Below the pieces are notes generated by a model. It had not been told where the DNA came from and did not search any database. It saw only the letters and a program-made list of their open reading frames with translations. This document shows positions 30,430 to 41,759 of a stretch of 64,000 nucleotides of DNA, in pieces. Position numbers and translations under genes: made by a program. Positions within the stretch are counted from its first letter, which is position 1. The number at the start of each line of letters is the position of its first letter. This DNA comes from Agitococcus lubricus (lineage in GTDB: Bacteria; Pseudomonadota; Gammaproteobacteria; Pseudomonadales; Moraxellaceae). The stretch spans positions 1 to 64,000 of the forward strand of contig NZ_QAON01000005.1 of the NCBI RefSeq assembly GCF_003051055.1. Reading direction: 5' to 3'.

Positions 30430-31527
30430 TTAACGCCCCAATTCTGTGCCTGCTGCCAAGGTTTGCTCTAAAAGCGCCAACGGGAAATCAGCAGTGACGA
30501 TGGCATGGCCAATACGCTCTAGTAACACTAAGCGTAATTTACCTGCTAACACTTTTTTATCAACAGCCATATACGCCAAAAATTGACTCGGGCTAATTGT
30601 GGCGGGTGGCACGACAGGTAAATTCGCACTCACTAATAGACGCTTGATACGCTCTACCTCTTGAGCTTGTAACCATCCTAAACGCCACGATAAATCTGCT
30701 GCCATGAGCATACCTGTCGCAACTGCTTCGCCATGTAACCATTCGCCATACCCCATCCCTGTTTCAATCGCATGTCCAAAGGTATGTCCCAAATTTAACA
30801 AAGCACGTAAGTCATTGGCCTCCAGTTCATCAGCCGCAACCACATCGGCTTTGTTTTGACACGAACGGGCAATCGCCTCGGCTAGGCATCGTTTATCACG
30901 TGCCACTAAGCCTGCCATGTTTTGTTCAAGCCACTCTAAAAATGGCAAATCACGAATCAGGCCATATTTTATAACTTCTGCCAAACCTGCGGCATATTCA
31001 CGGTCGTTTAAGGTATCTAGGACGGATGTATCGGCCAATACGGCGGTTGGCTGTTTAAAAGCACCAATCATATTTTTGCCTAAAGGATGGTTCACCCCCG
31101 TTTTACCACCGACAGAGGAATCTACCTGCGCCAGCAAGGTCGTCGGGATTTGCAGAAAATCAACTCCGCGCTGATAACAAGCGGCAGCAAAACCTGTCAT
31201 ATCACCTACCACACCACCACCTAAGGCTACCAGAGCGCAGTCACGATTAAAACGATGCTCTAGAAGCTGAGTAAAAATCCCTTCGATATGACGTATATCT
31301 TTGAATTGCTCCCCATCGGGCAAAATATGCGTTTGTACAATATAACCTTGACCCAGCAATAGCTGAACCACCGTCTGCAAATACAATGGCGCAACCGTCA
31401 TATTAGTCACTACCAAAATTTGTTTCGCTTTTAGATATGGCTTAAAACAGGCTGGCTGGCTCAGTAAATTTTCACCAATAAAAATAGGATAGCTGCGCTG
31501 TTCCAGCGCGACAGTCAAGGTCTGCAT
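30430..31527 (-). CDS. aroB: 3-dehydroquinate synthase
   Basis: A 365-residue NAD-dependent enzyme that cyclises DAHP to 3-dehydroquinate, second step of the shikimate pathway. The NAD-binding [19 protein letters not shown] and [27 protein letters not shown] are diagnostic, and zinc ligands are the E of [10 protein letters not shown], the H of [12 protein letters not shown], and the H of [10 protein letters not shown]. The ATG at 31527 matches the family N-terminus ([18 protein letters not shown]); a few residues could be added upstream. It lies 86 bases after aroK in the same operon. Confidence 0.96.
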   Translation of the reverse strand: MQTLTVALEQRSYPIFIGENLLSQPACFKPYLKAKQILVVTNMTVAPLYLQTVVQLLLGQGYIVQTHILPDGEQFKDIRHIEGIFTQLLEHRFNRDCALVALGGGVVGDMTGFAAACYQRGVDFLQIPTTLLAQVDSSVGGKTGVNHPLGKNMIGAFKQPTAVLADTSVLDTLNDREYAAGLAEVIKYGLIRDLPFLEWLEQNMAGLVARDKRCLAEAIARSCQNKADVVAADELEANDLRALLNLGHTFGHAIETGMGYGEWLHGEAVATGMLMAADLSWRLGWLQAQEVERIKRLLVSANLPVVPPATISPSQFLAYMAVDKKVLAGKLRLVLLERIGHAIVTADFPLALLEQTLAAGTELGR

Positions 31528-31613
31528 AATCAAAAACACTAAAAGAAAAATATGGCCAGATTCTAACGGATTTGGAGGGATTAAACAGCTATAAACACAG
31601 GATGTTATTGAGG

Positions 31614-32132
31614 CTAAGGTAAAGCATTGACAATTTTATGCGCTAAGTCACGCGCGCAGCCATCTGTCGTGGGTACAATTAAATGGGCTGTTTCTCTGTA
31701 AAGAGGGTCTCGAATACGGAGCAAGTCATTTAGCCGTTGTTCAGGGTTAGGTGTTTGTAACAATGGTCTATTTTTATCCATTGCCGTCCGCTCTAATTGC
31801 ATAGAAACGGGGGTTTCTAAATAAATTACGAAGCCTCGTTGGTGTAGGTGTTGACGGTTGGCAGGACGCAAAATCGCGCCGCCCCCTGTTGCTAAAATAA
31901 TATGTTGCTGTTGTGTCAGTTCGGCTATCATCATCGCTTCACGACGACGAAAGCCTTCCTCTCCTTCCACATCAAAAATCCAAGGAATGGTTGCGCCAGT
32001 ACGAGCTTCAATTTCGTGGTCGCTATCGACAAATTGCCAATGTAAAATGTCGGCTAAGCAACGGCCAATGGTCGTTTTACCCGCTCCCATTGGCCCCACT
32101 AGAAAAATATTTCGACACGTACGCAAACTCAT
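31614..32132 (-). CDS. aroK: Shikimate kinase
   Basis: A 172-residue P-loop kinase that phosphorylates shikimate. Walker A is [13 protein letters not shown], the shikimate-binding [11 protein letters not shown] and FRRREAMM follow, [12 protein letters not shown] closes the substrate pocket, and the lid arginines are in [10 protein letters not shown]. It begins 8 bases after the pilQ stop, as in many pilus-aro operons of the group. Confidence 0.95.
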   Translation of the reverse strand: MSLRTCRNIFLVGPMGAGKTTIGRCLADILHWQFVDSDHEIEARTGATIPWIFDVEGEEGFRRREAMMIAELTQQQHIILATGGGAILRPANRQHLHQRGFVIYLETPVSMQLERTAMDKNRPLLQTPNPEQRLNDLLRIRDPLYRETAHLIVPTTDGCARDLAHKIVNALP

Positions 32133-32140
32133 TCACCTGT

Positions 32141-34324
32141 TTATTTACTAGCAATCGTATCGTTCATTAAACGCGGAGTGACAAAAATCAATAATTCTTG
32201 CTTGTCATTACGTGAAATATCTTGACGGAATAAACGACCTAAGTAGGGAATATCTCCCAAAAATGGCGTTTTGACGACACCTTTAGTTGTTTCATTGGTG
32301 AATATGCCGCCTAATACAACGGTTTGACCATCGTCAACAATAATATTGGTCGCCACACGGTTTGTATTGACTGTCAAGGCACCATTCGCTAAAGACTCAC
32401 CCGCACTGTCTTTATTGACGGCTAATTCCATATTGACGCGACCGTCAGGCGTAATACTAGGTGTCACTTCTAAGCGTAGTTCAGCTTCAATAAACTTAAT
32501 CGCTGTTGCACCACTCGAGGTTGCTACTTGGTAAGGGATTTGTTTACCCGACGCAATCAAGGCCTTTTGCTTGTCTGCTGTTAAAACTTTAGGGGTAGCA
32601 ACCACTTCGCCGTGACCATCCGATTGTAAGGCAGACAGCTCTAAATCAAGAACAACATTATCAGAGTCCATAAAACCGATTGCTAAGGAGCTTGTACCGA
32701 CTTTTTCAATACCTAGGTCTACTGCCAAGTCAGCTGGCTGAGTAATATCATAGGTACGTTGACCTGTGGTTCGGTCGATTTGTACTTCACGAATATCACT
32801 TAAGGTCGAACGTGTTCCACCTACCATCACCCGACGCTGGGTGTCGATATTGTCATGCGCGACGCCCCATTTGACGCCCAATTCTTTGGCAAAGTTGGTG
32901 GTAGCCAGTACGACTCTCGCTTCAATCATCACCTGTTTGACGGGCATATCTAATTTGGCAATCAAATCTCGGATTTCTTCAATTTTCTTAGCGGTATCTT
33001 GAATGATGACAGTGTTAGTACGCGCATCAATAGAAATACTGCCTCGATTACTCAATAAGCTACCGTTTTGTGAGCCGCCACGAGAATTATTGACTCCCGA
33101 AGTAATCATATTTTGAATATCGGCAGCTTTGGCATAGTTGACTTGGATAAACTCCGAACGTAACGGCGCAAGCTGTTCGGTTTGTGCCATACTTTCGAGC
33201 TCTAAACGCTCACGGGTTGCAATCTCGTCTGCAGGCGCAACCAACATCACATTACCCACAGTCCGTTTATCTAAACCTTTGGTTTTAAGAATGAGGTCTA
33301 AGGCCTGATCCCATGGAACATTTTGTAAGCGTAAGGTAATACGTCCAGAAACCGTATCACTCGCCACTAAATTTAACGAGGTAAAATCAGCAATTAGCTG
33401 TAAGACTGAGCGCACTTCAATATCTTGAAAGTTGAGCGAGAGCTTTTCACCTGTATAGGTAAATTCTTTACGCTTTTTAGGCGCATCTGGCAGTATGGGT
33501 TTAACACTAATCGTCAGTTTGTTATCGGTCTGATACGCTAAATATTCAAACTCGCCTTGTGGCTGAATCACCATAATGCCATTATTGCCTTCGTTGTAGG
33601 CATCAATACTTTTAACAGGTGTCGCGAAATCACTCACATCCAAACGACGACGCAATTTTTCAGGTAACTTCACACCAATAAATTTGGCGATAATTTTATT
33701 ACCTTGTTGTTGTACATCCACAGGAATAGAGGCCTGTGATAGCCCAATATTAATTTGGCCATCCCCTTGGTCGCCACGATGAAAATCAATCCCGTTGACT
33801 TGCTGAGCTTGCAGTTTAGCTACTTTTGTCGGCTTTGCTGCCACAGGAGCAGGCGATGGCGTAGACGCTGCATTTGCCATCGCAATCAATTCTTGTTTTC
33901 CAATCTTTAAGACAAGGGCATTCCCTTCAACACGCGACGTATAACCACTCAACTCACCTAAATTCACAACCACACGGGTACGTTCTTGGTTGTCTACTAC
34001 CGTTAAACTTCTAGCATTGCCATTGCCTAGATTAAGATAACGCGACGACAATCCATTTTTTGTATCAGGCAAATCAAATACCAAACGTGCAGGCTTTTCA
34101 ATTTGATACGATTGAAGTTGTGGTGGTGTATCATCAAAACCTAACTTCACTTCGATTTCATCGCCTGGTAGAGTAACAAAATCTACCTGTTTTAAGGTTA
34201 AACGCTCAGCAGCAATTGCTACATGTAATGCAGACATTAAGCCAAGACCTAGAACCATACGATGGATTGACATGCTTTTTTTCCCAGTAAGCTTGTTATT
34301 GTTCATTGTGATCCGATTGATCAT
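32141..34324 (-). CDS. pilQ: Type IV pilus secretin PilQ
   Basis: A 727-residue outer-membrane secretin through which the pilus passes. After the signal peptide comes one or two AMIN domains that bind peptidoglycan (RLTLKQVDFVTLPGDEIEVKLGF..., and a weaker second region near 175-270). Then an STN/N0 domain (LSLNFQDIEVRSVLQLIADF), an N1/secretin_N domain (FIQVNYAKAADIQNMI) and the secretin barrel (VMIEARVVLATTNFAKELGVKWG; ending VVLGGIFTNETTKGVVKTPFLGDIPYLGRLFR). GGAG lies 7 bases before the chosen ATG. It is the last pil gene of pilMNOPQ. Confidence 0.95.
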   Translation of the reverse strand: MINRITMNNNKLTGKKSMSIHRMVLGLGLMSALHVAIAAERLTLKQVDFVTLPGDEIEVKLGFDDTPPQLQSYQIEKPARLVFDLPDTKNGLSSRYLNLGNGNARSLTVVDNQERTRVVVNLGELSGYTSRVEGNALVLKIGKQELIAMANAASTPSPAPVAAKPTKVAKLQAQQVNGIDFHRGDQGDGQINIGLSQASIPVDVQQQGNKIIAKFIGVKLPEKLRRRLDVSDFATPVKSIDAYNEGNNGIMVIQPQGEFEYLAYQTDNKLTISVKPILPDAPKKRKEFTYTGEKLSLNFQDIEVRSVLQLIADFTSLNLVASDTVSGRITLRLQNVPWDQALDLILKTKGLDKRTVGNVMLVAPADEIATRERLELESMAQTEQLAPLRSEFIQVNYAKAADIQNMITSGVNNSRGGSQNGSLLSNRGSISIDARTNTVIIQDTAKKIEEIRDLIAKLDMPVKQVMIEARVVLATTNFAKELGVKWGVAHDNIDTQRRVMVGGTRSTLSDIREVQIDRTTGQRTYDITQPADLAVDLGIEKVGTSSLAIGFMDSDNVVLDLELSALQSDGHGEVVATPKVLTADKQKALIASGKQIPYQVATSSGATAIKFIEAELRLEVTPSITPDGRVNMELAVNKDSAGESLANGALTVNTNRVATNIIVDDGQTVVLGGIFTNETTKGVVKTPFLGDIPYLGRLFRQDISRNDKQELLIFVTPRLMNDTIASK

Positions 34325-34345
34325 TTGTATTCTCCAGACAGTGGC

Positions 34346-34879
34346 TTACTTGTCGGCCATAATTAAACTACGCGGACGCTCGACCCAGCCATCACGTCCA
34401 TCTGGAACGATTTCAACTAAACTAATCTGGCCTTGAGCAATCTCGGTCACTTTACCGTGATTTTTACCCATATAACTGCCGATTTTAATTCGTTGAACGC
34501 CACCATCAGCATCTTCTACTAATGCATATAAAGTACCACCAGGTTTTTGAATGGTACCACGCATTCTTAAGGCTTCTAAGGCATAACGCTCTAAGTATTC
34601 TTGAGGCCTAGAAAAGTCGGGAGCAACTTTTTTGCCTGCAGGAATTGCCATTAACTCTGCCGTAATCGGAGGAATAAATGGACTACGTAATTGATGCGCA
34701 GCATAAGTAAATGTTGGCATTGGCGTAAACTCAGGTGGTGGTTCGACCTTACCTCTGGGTTTAGCACGAATTGCCTCCATGCGCGCACGCATATCATCAA
34801 AGTCAGAAGAACATCCTGAGAGATTTAACAATGTTGATACGGCGATGGTGACAACCAGCACTTTTTTAATGTGTTGCAT
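34346..34879 (-). CDS. pilP: Type IV pilus alignment lipoprotein PilP
   Basis: A 177-residue lipoprotein with lipobox LSGC (cysteine at residue 23 from the chosen start). The C-terminal HR-type domain (LEALRMRGTIQKPGGTLYALVEDADGGVQRIKIGSYMGKNHGKV) contacts PilQ; the N-terminal disordered part binds PilN and PilO. The start at 34879 follows a strong GGGAGGTG site; the frame could extend only two codons further. It starts 2 bases after the pilO stop. Confidence 0.93.
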   Translation of the reverse strand: MQHIKKVLVVTIAVSTLLNLSGCSSDFDDMRARMEAIRAKPRGKVEPPPEFTPMPTFTYAAHQLRSPFIPPITAELMAIPAGKKVAPDFSRPQEYLERYALEALRMRGTIQKPGGTLYALVEDADGGVQRIKIGSYMGKNHGKVTEIAQGQISLVEIVPDGRDGWVERPRSLIMADK

Positions 34880-34881
34880 TA

Positions 34882-35625
34882 TCAAGCACCTCCCTTTTTA
34901 TTGTCATCAGTAGCCTTGCCTTTTTTCGCTTTGTTTTTGTCTTTCTTTTCTTTTGCGAGGTCTTCGGCTGTCAACTCTCTGTAGCGATAGGTTTTAGCTT
35001 GAATTTGCATTTCCAAAATGGGCGCGCCATTATCAGCAAACTTACTGCTAATCGGCGAAATTTTCATATCATGCAAGGTCACAATACGAGGTAAAGCAGA
35101 AATACCACTCACAAACGCACCAAATGCGTGATAGTCACCTTTCACTTTGATATTAATTGGCAATTCTGCATAAAACTCTTTGGACTGCTCTGTACCTAAA
35201 TCAATGGTTGTAAACTCAAGACCGCTACCTAATCCCGTATGCGTGATGTCTTCAAGCAGCGCAGGTACTTCGGTATCTTGTGGCAGTTGGCGGAGTAAAG
35301 AGCCGAATGAGACTTCCATATCAGCTAACTGCTTTTTATAGGTTTCAAGGTTATTCGCCTTAAAAATTTTCTGTTCATAGTCTTGTAAAAGCGTCTCTTG
35401 CGCCTGCTCACCCGATGCATAGTTGGCACGCATAGGGGCGATATCAAACATATAGCCTGCCACCAAGACGACAATAAAGACAATCACATAGACCATGATT
35501 TTGACAGCAAGCGGCCAAGAACCTATATTTTCTGGGTCTAAGGTATTGAGGGTATTCATAAAGTCTTGGAGGTCAAACTTTTTACCCTCTTTGACTTCAC
35601 CCCCCTTTAATGTTTTCAGATTCAC
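34882..35625 (-). CDS. pilO: Type IV pilus assembly protein PilO
   Basis: A 247-residue inner-membrane protein: a cytoplasmic stretch, one membrane helix (LAVKIMVYVIVFIVVLVAGYMF), a coiled coil, and a periplasmic ferredoxin-like domain (HTGLGSGLEFTTIDL ... VKGDYHAFGAFVSGISALPRIVTLHDM). It pairs with PilN to align the pilus across the periplasm. The start codon is GTG and overlaps the TGA of pilN as GTGA. The last ~25 residues are a lysine-rich tail (KEKKDKNKAKKGKATDDNKKGG). Confidence 0.93.
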   Translation of the reverse strand: MNLKTLKGGEVKEGKKFDLQDFMNTLNTLDPENIGSWPLAVKIMVYVIVFIVVLVAGYMFDIAPMRANYASGEQAQETLLQDYEQKIFKANNLETYKKQLADMEVSFGSLLRQLPQDTEVPALLEDITHTGLGSGLEFTTIDLGTEQSKEFYAELPINIKVKGDYHAFGAFVSGISALPRIVTLHDMKISPISSKFADNGAPILEMQIQAKTYRYRELTAEDLAKEKKDKNKAKKGKATDDNKKGGA

Positions 35626-36280
35626 TTGGCAGCCTCCTTATTGGTTTTTTTCACCCCTGCTTTCTCATCTTCAGGCGGTGGTTCAGGAGTTTCTAATTCC
35701 ACAGTTAAAGCAAAACGGTTACTGGCAGGCATGTCGGTTGATGTGCTACTACTAGATGCTTGTTTATTGGGCGCGCCTTTAGCTAGTTTGCTTTCATCAA
35801 TCGCTTTAACCGTTGACAATACAGGATTTTTGAACCAAGTCGACGCATTCAAATTACGCAAAAAAGAGGAAACTTGGTTATTGCTCTCAGCGAAGCCTTC
35901 AATCGTAAATTTGTCACCCTTACGTTCAACCAATACAAGGTGCACTTTATCTGGCGTTGCACGCACAAGCTCATCAAACACGCGAACAATAATTGGACGA
36001 CGCCCTTGCAAATCCTGAATCACCTTCATACGCGCCAATAATTCTTCTTTACGCTGTTGCAACTCATCAATCTGTTTGATTTGACCATCTAGAGTGGCAA
36101 TTTCTGATTGAATATAGGCTTTACGCTCTTCTTGGTCGCTTAATTGCGTACTGACATAAATATGGAGGAACATCACAATCGCAACAGCAACCACCGCAAC
36201 TGCTATGTTAATTGCAATAAACTCTTGTTGACGCTGTTTACGGAGCTCTTGCCGCCATGGCAATAGGTTTATTTTAGCCA

Positions 36281-36281
<1 letters not shown>
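35622..36281 (-). CDS. pilN: Type IV pilus assembly protein PilN
   Basis: A 219-residue bitopic protein. The short cytoplasmic N-terminus INLLPWRQELRKQRQQEF is the conserved sequence that inserts into PilM. One membrane helix (NIAVAVVAVAIVMFLHIYV), a coiled coil and a ferredoxin-like domain follow. The tail is rich in serine, proline and charged residues. The ATG overlaps the TAA of pilM by one base (TAATG). Confidence 0.94.
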
Positions 36282-37357
<1,076 letters not shown>

Positions 37358-37409
37358 TTATTTTTTTGTAGTGAAAATGTGGAGTTAGGCCACATTCATA
37401 CCAAATCGC

Positions 37410-37438
37410 ATTAAATGCTAGTCTTAACACGACTGCAA
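37410..37438 (-). promoter_or_regulatory. Candidate sigma-70 promoter of the pilM operon
   Basis: On the minus strand TTGCAG and TTTAAT are spaced by 17 bases (4/6 and 5/6 matches to consensus). The -10 element ends about 68 bases before the pilM ATG, in the 180-base region shared with divergent ponA. Confidence 0.42.
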
Positions 37439-37521
37439 TTACCGCACAAGTGATTATTGCAGTTATAATCCACTATCGCTTCGCGGCTGTCACTTAGTTT
37501 GTTATTACACCCTGGTCTCCA

Positions 37522-39942
37522 ATGAAAAATTACACGTCTAACAACATAGAGCGCTTTCATCCCATCATTGCAGCAAGCATCGCGGGTATCCTCTGCTTGC
37601 TCCTGCTTGGTAGTGGTACGTATTTATACATCAACCCACAACTACCAAACGTTGAACAACTACGCGAAATTAAACTCGAAACTCCATTACAAATCTATAG
37701 CCGAGATGGCAAATTGATAAGTGAGTTCGGAGAAAAGCACAGTCGCCCCCTACATTATGACGAAATTCCCCCCCTATTGGTCAAAGCCTTCTTAGCTGCC
37801 GAAGATGATAATTTCTTTAATCATAAGGGCATTAGCTTAAAGGGTTTGGGTCGAGCCTTTGTCGATATTGCCCAAACAGGCTCTATTCAGTCGGGTGGTT
37901 CGACAATTACCATGCAAGTTGCTAAAAATTATTTTTTAAGCTCTCAGCGTACATTCAGTCGTAAACTGACAGAAATTTTACTTGCCCGCAATATAGAACA
38001 AGCCTTATCTAAAGAAGAAATACTTGAGCTATATGTGAATAAGATCTATTTAGGGCAACGTGCTTATGGTATCGGTGCAGCAGCAGAAGTGTACTACAGT
38101 AAAAATGTTAATCAACTATCTTTAGCTGAAATGGCGATGATTGCTGGTTTACCCAAAGCGCCGTCTAAATATAATCCTGTTGTTAATCCCAAACGCTCAC
38201 TGGAACGTCGCAACTGGATTTTAGGTCGCATGTTAAGTTTGGGTTATATCAAACAAGCGGATTATGAACAAGCGATTGCCACAGGCACAGGTATTTATTA
38301 TCGCGCCACGGTCGATGAGGTGAGTGCGCCTTTTCTTGCCGAAATGGTGCGCGCTGCCTTAACCGCACGGTTTGGCGATAAGGTATTGGGTGCTGGTTAT
38401 AGAGTGTATACAACCGTTCGTGCTGACATACAAAATGCTGCCGTTCGTGCCGTACAAGACGGTTTACTGGCTTATGATTTACGTCATGGCTGGCGAGGTA
38501 TTGAAGCGCATGCCGATGACAAAGCCTTGAATCAATTTAATATTGTTGGTGGACTTGCGCCCGCACAGGTGACCAAAGTGCAACGCAACTCTGTAGAAGC
38601 CTTAATGCGTGATGGGACAACCATTACCATCCCTTGGGGAGGCTTAAGTTGGGCTCGCCCTTATAAAACCGTTAACAGCGTTGGCCCTTCCCCGTCTAAA
38701 GCCAGTCAAATTCTAAAAGTAGGCGATATTATCCGTGTCAAAAAAGCGGGTGGTATTTGGGTGTTACGCCAAATACCGAATGTACAAGGAGATTTAATTG
38801 CACTCAATCCAGAAACAGGTGCGATTGAAGCCCTAGTGGGTGGTTTTGACTTTAGTATCAGCCAGTTTAATCACAGCATTCAAGGTTGGCGACAAGCAGG
38901 CTCTACGCTAAAGCCTTTTATTTATGCGCTCGCCTTGGAGCGTGGTTTTACGCCCTATAGCATGGTCAATGACTCGCCATTGACCGTAGGTAATTGGACC
39001 CCCAGTAATGCCGATGGGCGTTTTATGGGGCCAATTACGCTGAGAAGAGCGCTTTATTTATCACGCAATTTGGTGTCAGTACGTTTACTGCAATCGGTTG
39101 GCGTTAGCCGTGCGCGAACCTATTTAGATAGATTTGGCTTTATAAACAAAGAGCTACCCGACAATTTAACTTTGGCACTTGGCACAGCGCAAGTCGTACC
39201 TTTACAAATGGCAACAGCCTATGCAGCTTTTGCAAATGGTGGTTATCGGGTGAATCCTTATTTTATTGAACGTATTGAAGATACCACAGGTAAAGTGTTA
39301 TTTCAGGCGCAACCCGAACAAGTCTGTCAACCCTGTGAAATGGCAGATAATCCCGCTATTGAAAACACTCAGGCTAGCTTACCCACCGAAATCACAGGGG
39401 AAGGCAATCAAATTAATGTTGTAGAGCCGCCTGTCTCCGACACTACGTCTGACGCTATCACGCCATTAGTGAGTAACTCACCGATTGCCAAGCGGATTAT
39501 GAGTGAGAAATCTGCGAAACAAATGGCAAATATTTTACGGGATGTGATTTTACATGGGACTGGTCGTCATGCGTTACGTTTAGGGCGTAGTGATATTGCA
39601 GGTAAAACAGGCACAACCAATGATGCCAAAGATGCGTGGTTTGCAGGATTTAATCCTAAATTAGTCGCGGTAAGTTGGGTAGGTTTTGATAAGCCTGCCT
39701 CTTTAGGTCGTTTAGAGTACGGCGGTTATGCTGCATTACCGCTATGGACTTCATTTATGGATTATGCACTTGCTGGCACACCCGATAAATGGCTCAACGA
39801 AAATACTGAAAGCAGCACCAATCGCCCCGTATCATCGCCAACTAGTGAAACGCCCCCAACGAACAATAGTGAAACACCAGACACTGATACGCCTTCAGAA
39901 GTCGCAACACCGCCTGTAACCCCTCCTGAAGAATTATTTTAG
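37522..39942 (+). CDS. ponA: Bifunctional penicillin-binding protein 1A
   Basis: An 806-residue class A PBP that polymerises and cross-links peptidoglycan. A membrane anchor sits near residues 14-35. The GT51 transglycosylase domain has EDDNFFNHKGIS with the catalytic glutamate, GGSTITMQVAKN and KEEILELYVNKIYLG. An OB-like insert follows. The transpeptidase domain has the active serine in GSTLKPFIYAL, the second motif SRN (YLSRNLVSVRLL) and the third KTGTTND. The C-terminal ~35 residues are a proline- and threonine-rich tail. Divergent from pilM, as in related genera; followed by a strong terminator. Confidence 0.95.
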   Translation: MKNYTSNNIERFHPIIAASIAGILCLLLLGSGTYLYINPQLPNVEQLREIKLETPLQIYSRDGKLISEFGEKHSRPLHYDEIPPLLVKAFLAAEDDNFFNHKGISLKGLGRAFVDIAQTGSIQSGGSTITMQVAKNYFLSSQRTFSRKLTEILLARNIEQALSKEEILELYVNKIYLGQRAYGIGAAAEVYYSKNVNQLSLAEMAMIAGLPKAPSKYNPVVNPKRSLERRNWILGRMLSLGYIKQADYEQAIATGTGIYYRATVDEVSAPFLAEMVRAALTARFGDKVLGAGYRVYTTVRADIQNAAVRAVQDGLLAYDLRHGWRGIEAHADDKALNQFNIVGGLAPAQVTKVQRNSVEALMRDGTTITIPWGGLSWARPYKTVNSVGPSPSKASQILKVGDIIRVKKAGGIWVLRQIPNVQGDLIALNPETGAIEALVGGFDFSISQFNHSIQGWRQAGSTLKPFIYALALERGFTPYSMVNDSPLTVGNWTPSNADGRFMGPITLRRALYLSRNLVSVRLLQSVGVSRARTYLDRFGFINKELPDNLTLALGTAQVVPLQMATAYAAFANGGYRVNPYFIERIEDTTGKVLFQAQPEQVCQPCEMADNPAIENTQASLPTEITGEGNQINVVEPPVSDTTSDAITPLVSNSPIAKRIMSEKSAKQMANILRDVILHGTGRHALRLGRSDIAGKTGTTNDAKDAWFAGFNPKLVAVSWVGFDKPASLGRLEYGGYAALPLWTSFMDYALAGTPDKWLNENTESSTNRPVSSPTSETPPTNNSETPDTDTPSEVATPPVTPPEELF

Positions 39943-39947
39943 GCCAT

Positions 39948-39975
39948 AAAAAAGGCGAGATAGCTCGCCTTTTTT
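39948..39975. terminator. Bidirectional terminator between ponA and rpmE
   Basis: GGCGAG and CTCGCC pair around ATAG, with six A before and six T after the stem. It can end both the ponA transcript and the converging rpmE transcript. Confidence 0.9.
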
Positions 39976-39987
39976 CTATATTGGCAG

Positions 39988-40200
39988 TTATTTTTTGCCA
40001 AAACGACTGAAGCGTTGTTTGAATTTATCAATACGACCGCCCGTATCTACGACTTTTTGTTGACCAGTGTAGAATGGGTGACATTTGCCACAAACGTCAA
40101 GATGGATATTCTTGGCTAAAGTAGAACGTGTAACAATGACATTACCACAAGAACAGGTTGCGGTAATTTCTTCGTATTTTGGATGGATATCAGCTTTCAT
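39988..40200 (-). CDS. rpmE: 50S ribosomal protein L31
   Basis: A 70-residue protein of the zinc-binding (C+) type, with cysteines at 16, 18, 37 and 40 (TCSCGN and [15 protein letters not shown]). The [11 protein letters not shown] end is standard. The zinc-containing form is usually the one expressed when zinc is plentiful; no zinc-free paralogue is present in this window. Confidence 0.96.
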   Translation of the reverse strand: MKADIHPKYEEITATCSCGNVIVTRSTLAKNIHLDVCGKCHPFYTGQQKVVDTGGRIDKFKQRFSRFGKK

Positions 40201-40610
40201 AATGGAGTCTCAAAGAGTGGTTACGGGGTGCTCGCCCCCCTGCGTATCACGTTTGCCAACACACGCGTGTTTAATCAACAAATTTTAGCAGGAACGAGGC
40301 ACGACCATTCTTTTGGCTTACCCTAACCGTGACTTCGTTAGAGCCAAGCACAACAAGGGCGCGAAATATAGCAAACTTTGGCGCATTTGACACATATTTT
40401 TTATGTGCTTTGTATTAAGAGCCATAAAAAATAGCTATACCCCCGTATCCTTAAGTTTGTGGATTGTATTTAATAACCTGATTGCGTCGTTAAGCATAAG
40501 GAACGCACAGGATAGATTGTCGATAGTTGACTGATTTACTTCAGCACTCGATAGCAAACACCTATAAAAATGCCCGCATAAAGCGGGCATTTTTATGAAG
40601 TACAACCGTC
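40201..40610. other. Intergenic region upstream of rpmE
   Basis: About 410 bases without a gene. It contains the rpmE leader, with a GC-rich stem (GGGG ... CCCC, near 40222-40241) 20-40 bases before the start that might have a regulatory role. The tsf terminator lies at 40566-40595. I see no further open frame or RNA gene. Confidence 0.35.
40566..40595 (-). terminator. Rho-independent terminator after tsf
   Basis: AAAAATGCCCGC and GCGGGCATTTTT form a 12-base stem with a short ATAAA loop, 16 bases downstream of the tsf stop on the minus strand, ending in a T-run. Confidence 0.88.
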
Positions 40611-41498
40611 TTATTTAGCGGCAGCAGCAGCTTGTTGAGCAGCAACTTCAGCAGCGAAATCGACTTCTTTCTTCTCAATGCCTTCACCCACTTCTAAACG
40701 TGTGAAGCTATTGAGGGTAGCACCTGCTTTCTTTAATAAAGCACCGACAGTCACGTCTGGGTCTTTCACAAAAGCCTGTTCTGTTAAGCTGACTTCGGCC
40801 AAGTACTTTTTCAGGCTGCCTTCAATCATCTTCTCAACGATATTGTCTGGCTTACCAGATTCACGTGCCTTAGCAGCATAAATCTCTTTTTCGCGTGCTA
40901 AAATATCGGCAGGGACATCGGCTGGGTTAACCACCATGGGATTGCTGGCTGCAATGTGCATGGCTACATCACGACCTAAATCAGTATCGCCACCTGTTAA
41001 GGCAACAGCAACACCAATTTTGGCACTGTGTACATAAGTCGCAACGATATCACCTTGAACTAAGGTTGCACGGCGAATCTGAATGTTTTCGCCAATCTTT
41101 TGTACTAAGGCAACACGCGCTTCTTCAACGCTAACGCCTTCGTCATAGCTCAAAGCAGAAATAGCAGCAACGTCTGTTGTGCTGTTAGCTAAGGCAATTT
41201 GAGCCACTTTATTAGCAAATTGGGTAAAGTTTGCATCTTTAGCAACAAAGTCAGTTTGGCTGTTTACTTCTAATAATAAAGAAGTTTTGCCATCTGCACT
41301 GTTGGCAACCAAAATTGCACCTTCAGCAGCGACATTACCTGCTTTTTTAGCCGCTTTAGTTGCGCCTGATTTGCGTAAGTTGTCAATTGCAACTTCAATA
41401 TCGCCACCGGCTTCTGTTAATGCTTTTTTGCATTCCATCATGCCTAAGCCAGTACGTTCACGTAATTCTTTCACGAGGCTAGCGGTAATCTCGGCCAT
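40611..41498 (-). CDS. tsf: Elongation factor Ts
   Basis: A 295-residue guanine-nucleotide exchange factor for EF-Tu. The N-terminal UBA-like domain is [42 protein letters not shown]. The exchange motif is SQTDFVAKD near residue 80. The rest follows the family to an alanine- and glutamine-rich end. It follows rpsB with a 260-base gap that has its own stem-loop, the usual arrangement. Confidence 0.97.
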   Translation of the reverse strand: MAEITASLVKELRERTGLGMMECKKALTEAGGDIEVAIDNLRKSGATKAAKKAGNVAAEGAILVANSADGKTSLLLEVNSQTDFVAKDANFTQFANKVAQIALANSTTDVAAISALSYDEGVSVEEARVALVQKIGENIQIRRATLVQGDIVATYVHSAKIGVAVALTGGDTDLGRDVAMHIAASNPMVVNPADVPADILAREKEIYAAKARESGKPDNIVEKMIEGSLKKYLAEVSLTEQAFVKDPDVTVGALLKKAGATLNSFTRLEVGEGIEKKEVDFAAEVAAQQAAAAAK

Positions 41499-41624
41499 GT
41501 TATTATCCTCATTGTGTTGAATAATGCGCTGTTATAAACAGCTTTTAATCGGTTTGGAGTTGTGGTCTATCACATCATCATGCGCTAAAACGCGGATAGC
41601 ATGAGACACTACAACCGAAAGTCG

Positions 41625-41651
41625 TAAAGGGGAGTCAATGCTCCCCTTTAA
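41625..41651 (-). other. Stem-loop between rpsB and tsf
   Basis: AAAGGGGAG and CTCCCCTTT pair around a 6-base loop in the rpsB-tsf spacer. There is no clear U-tract on the minus strand. In other bacteria a leaky terminator in this gap adjusts the relative level of S2 and EF-Ts, and this stem may do the same. Confidence 0.45.
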
Positions 41652-41759
41652 CAAATTGGTCGCTGAGTGTTACTTAAATCAATGACATCCGTATGACCAC
41701 TAGTTCAAGTACACTCAGTCGAGAGGAGTCTTCGTCAAAACGATGACTCCCACCTGCTA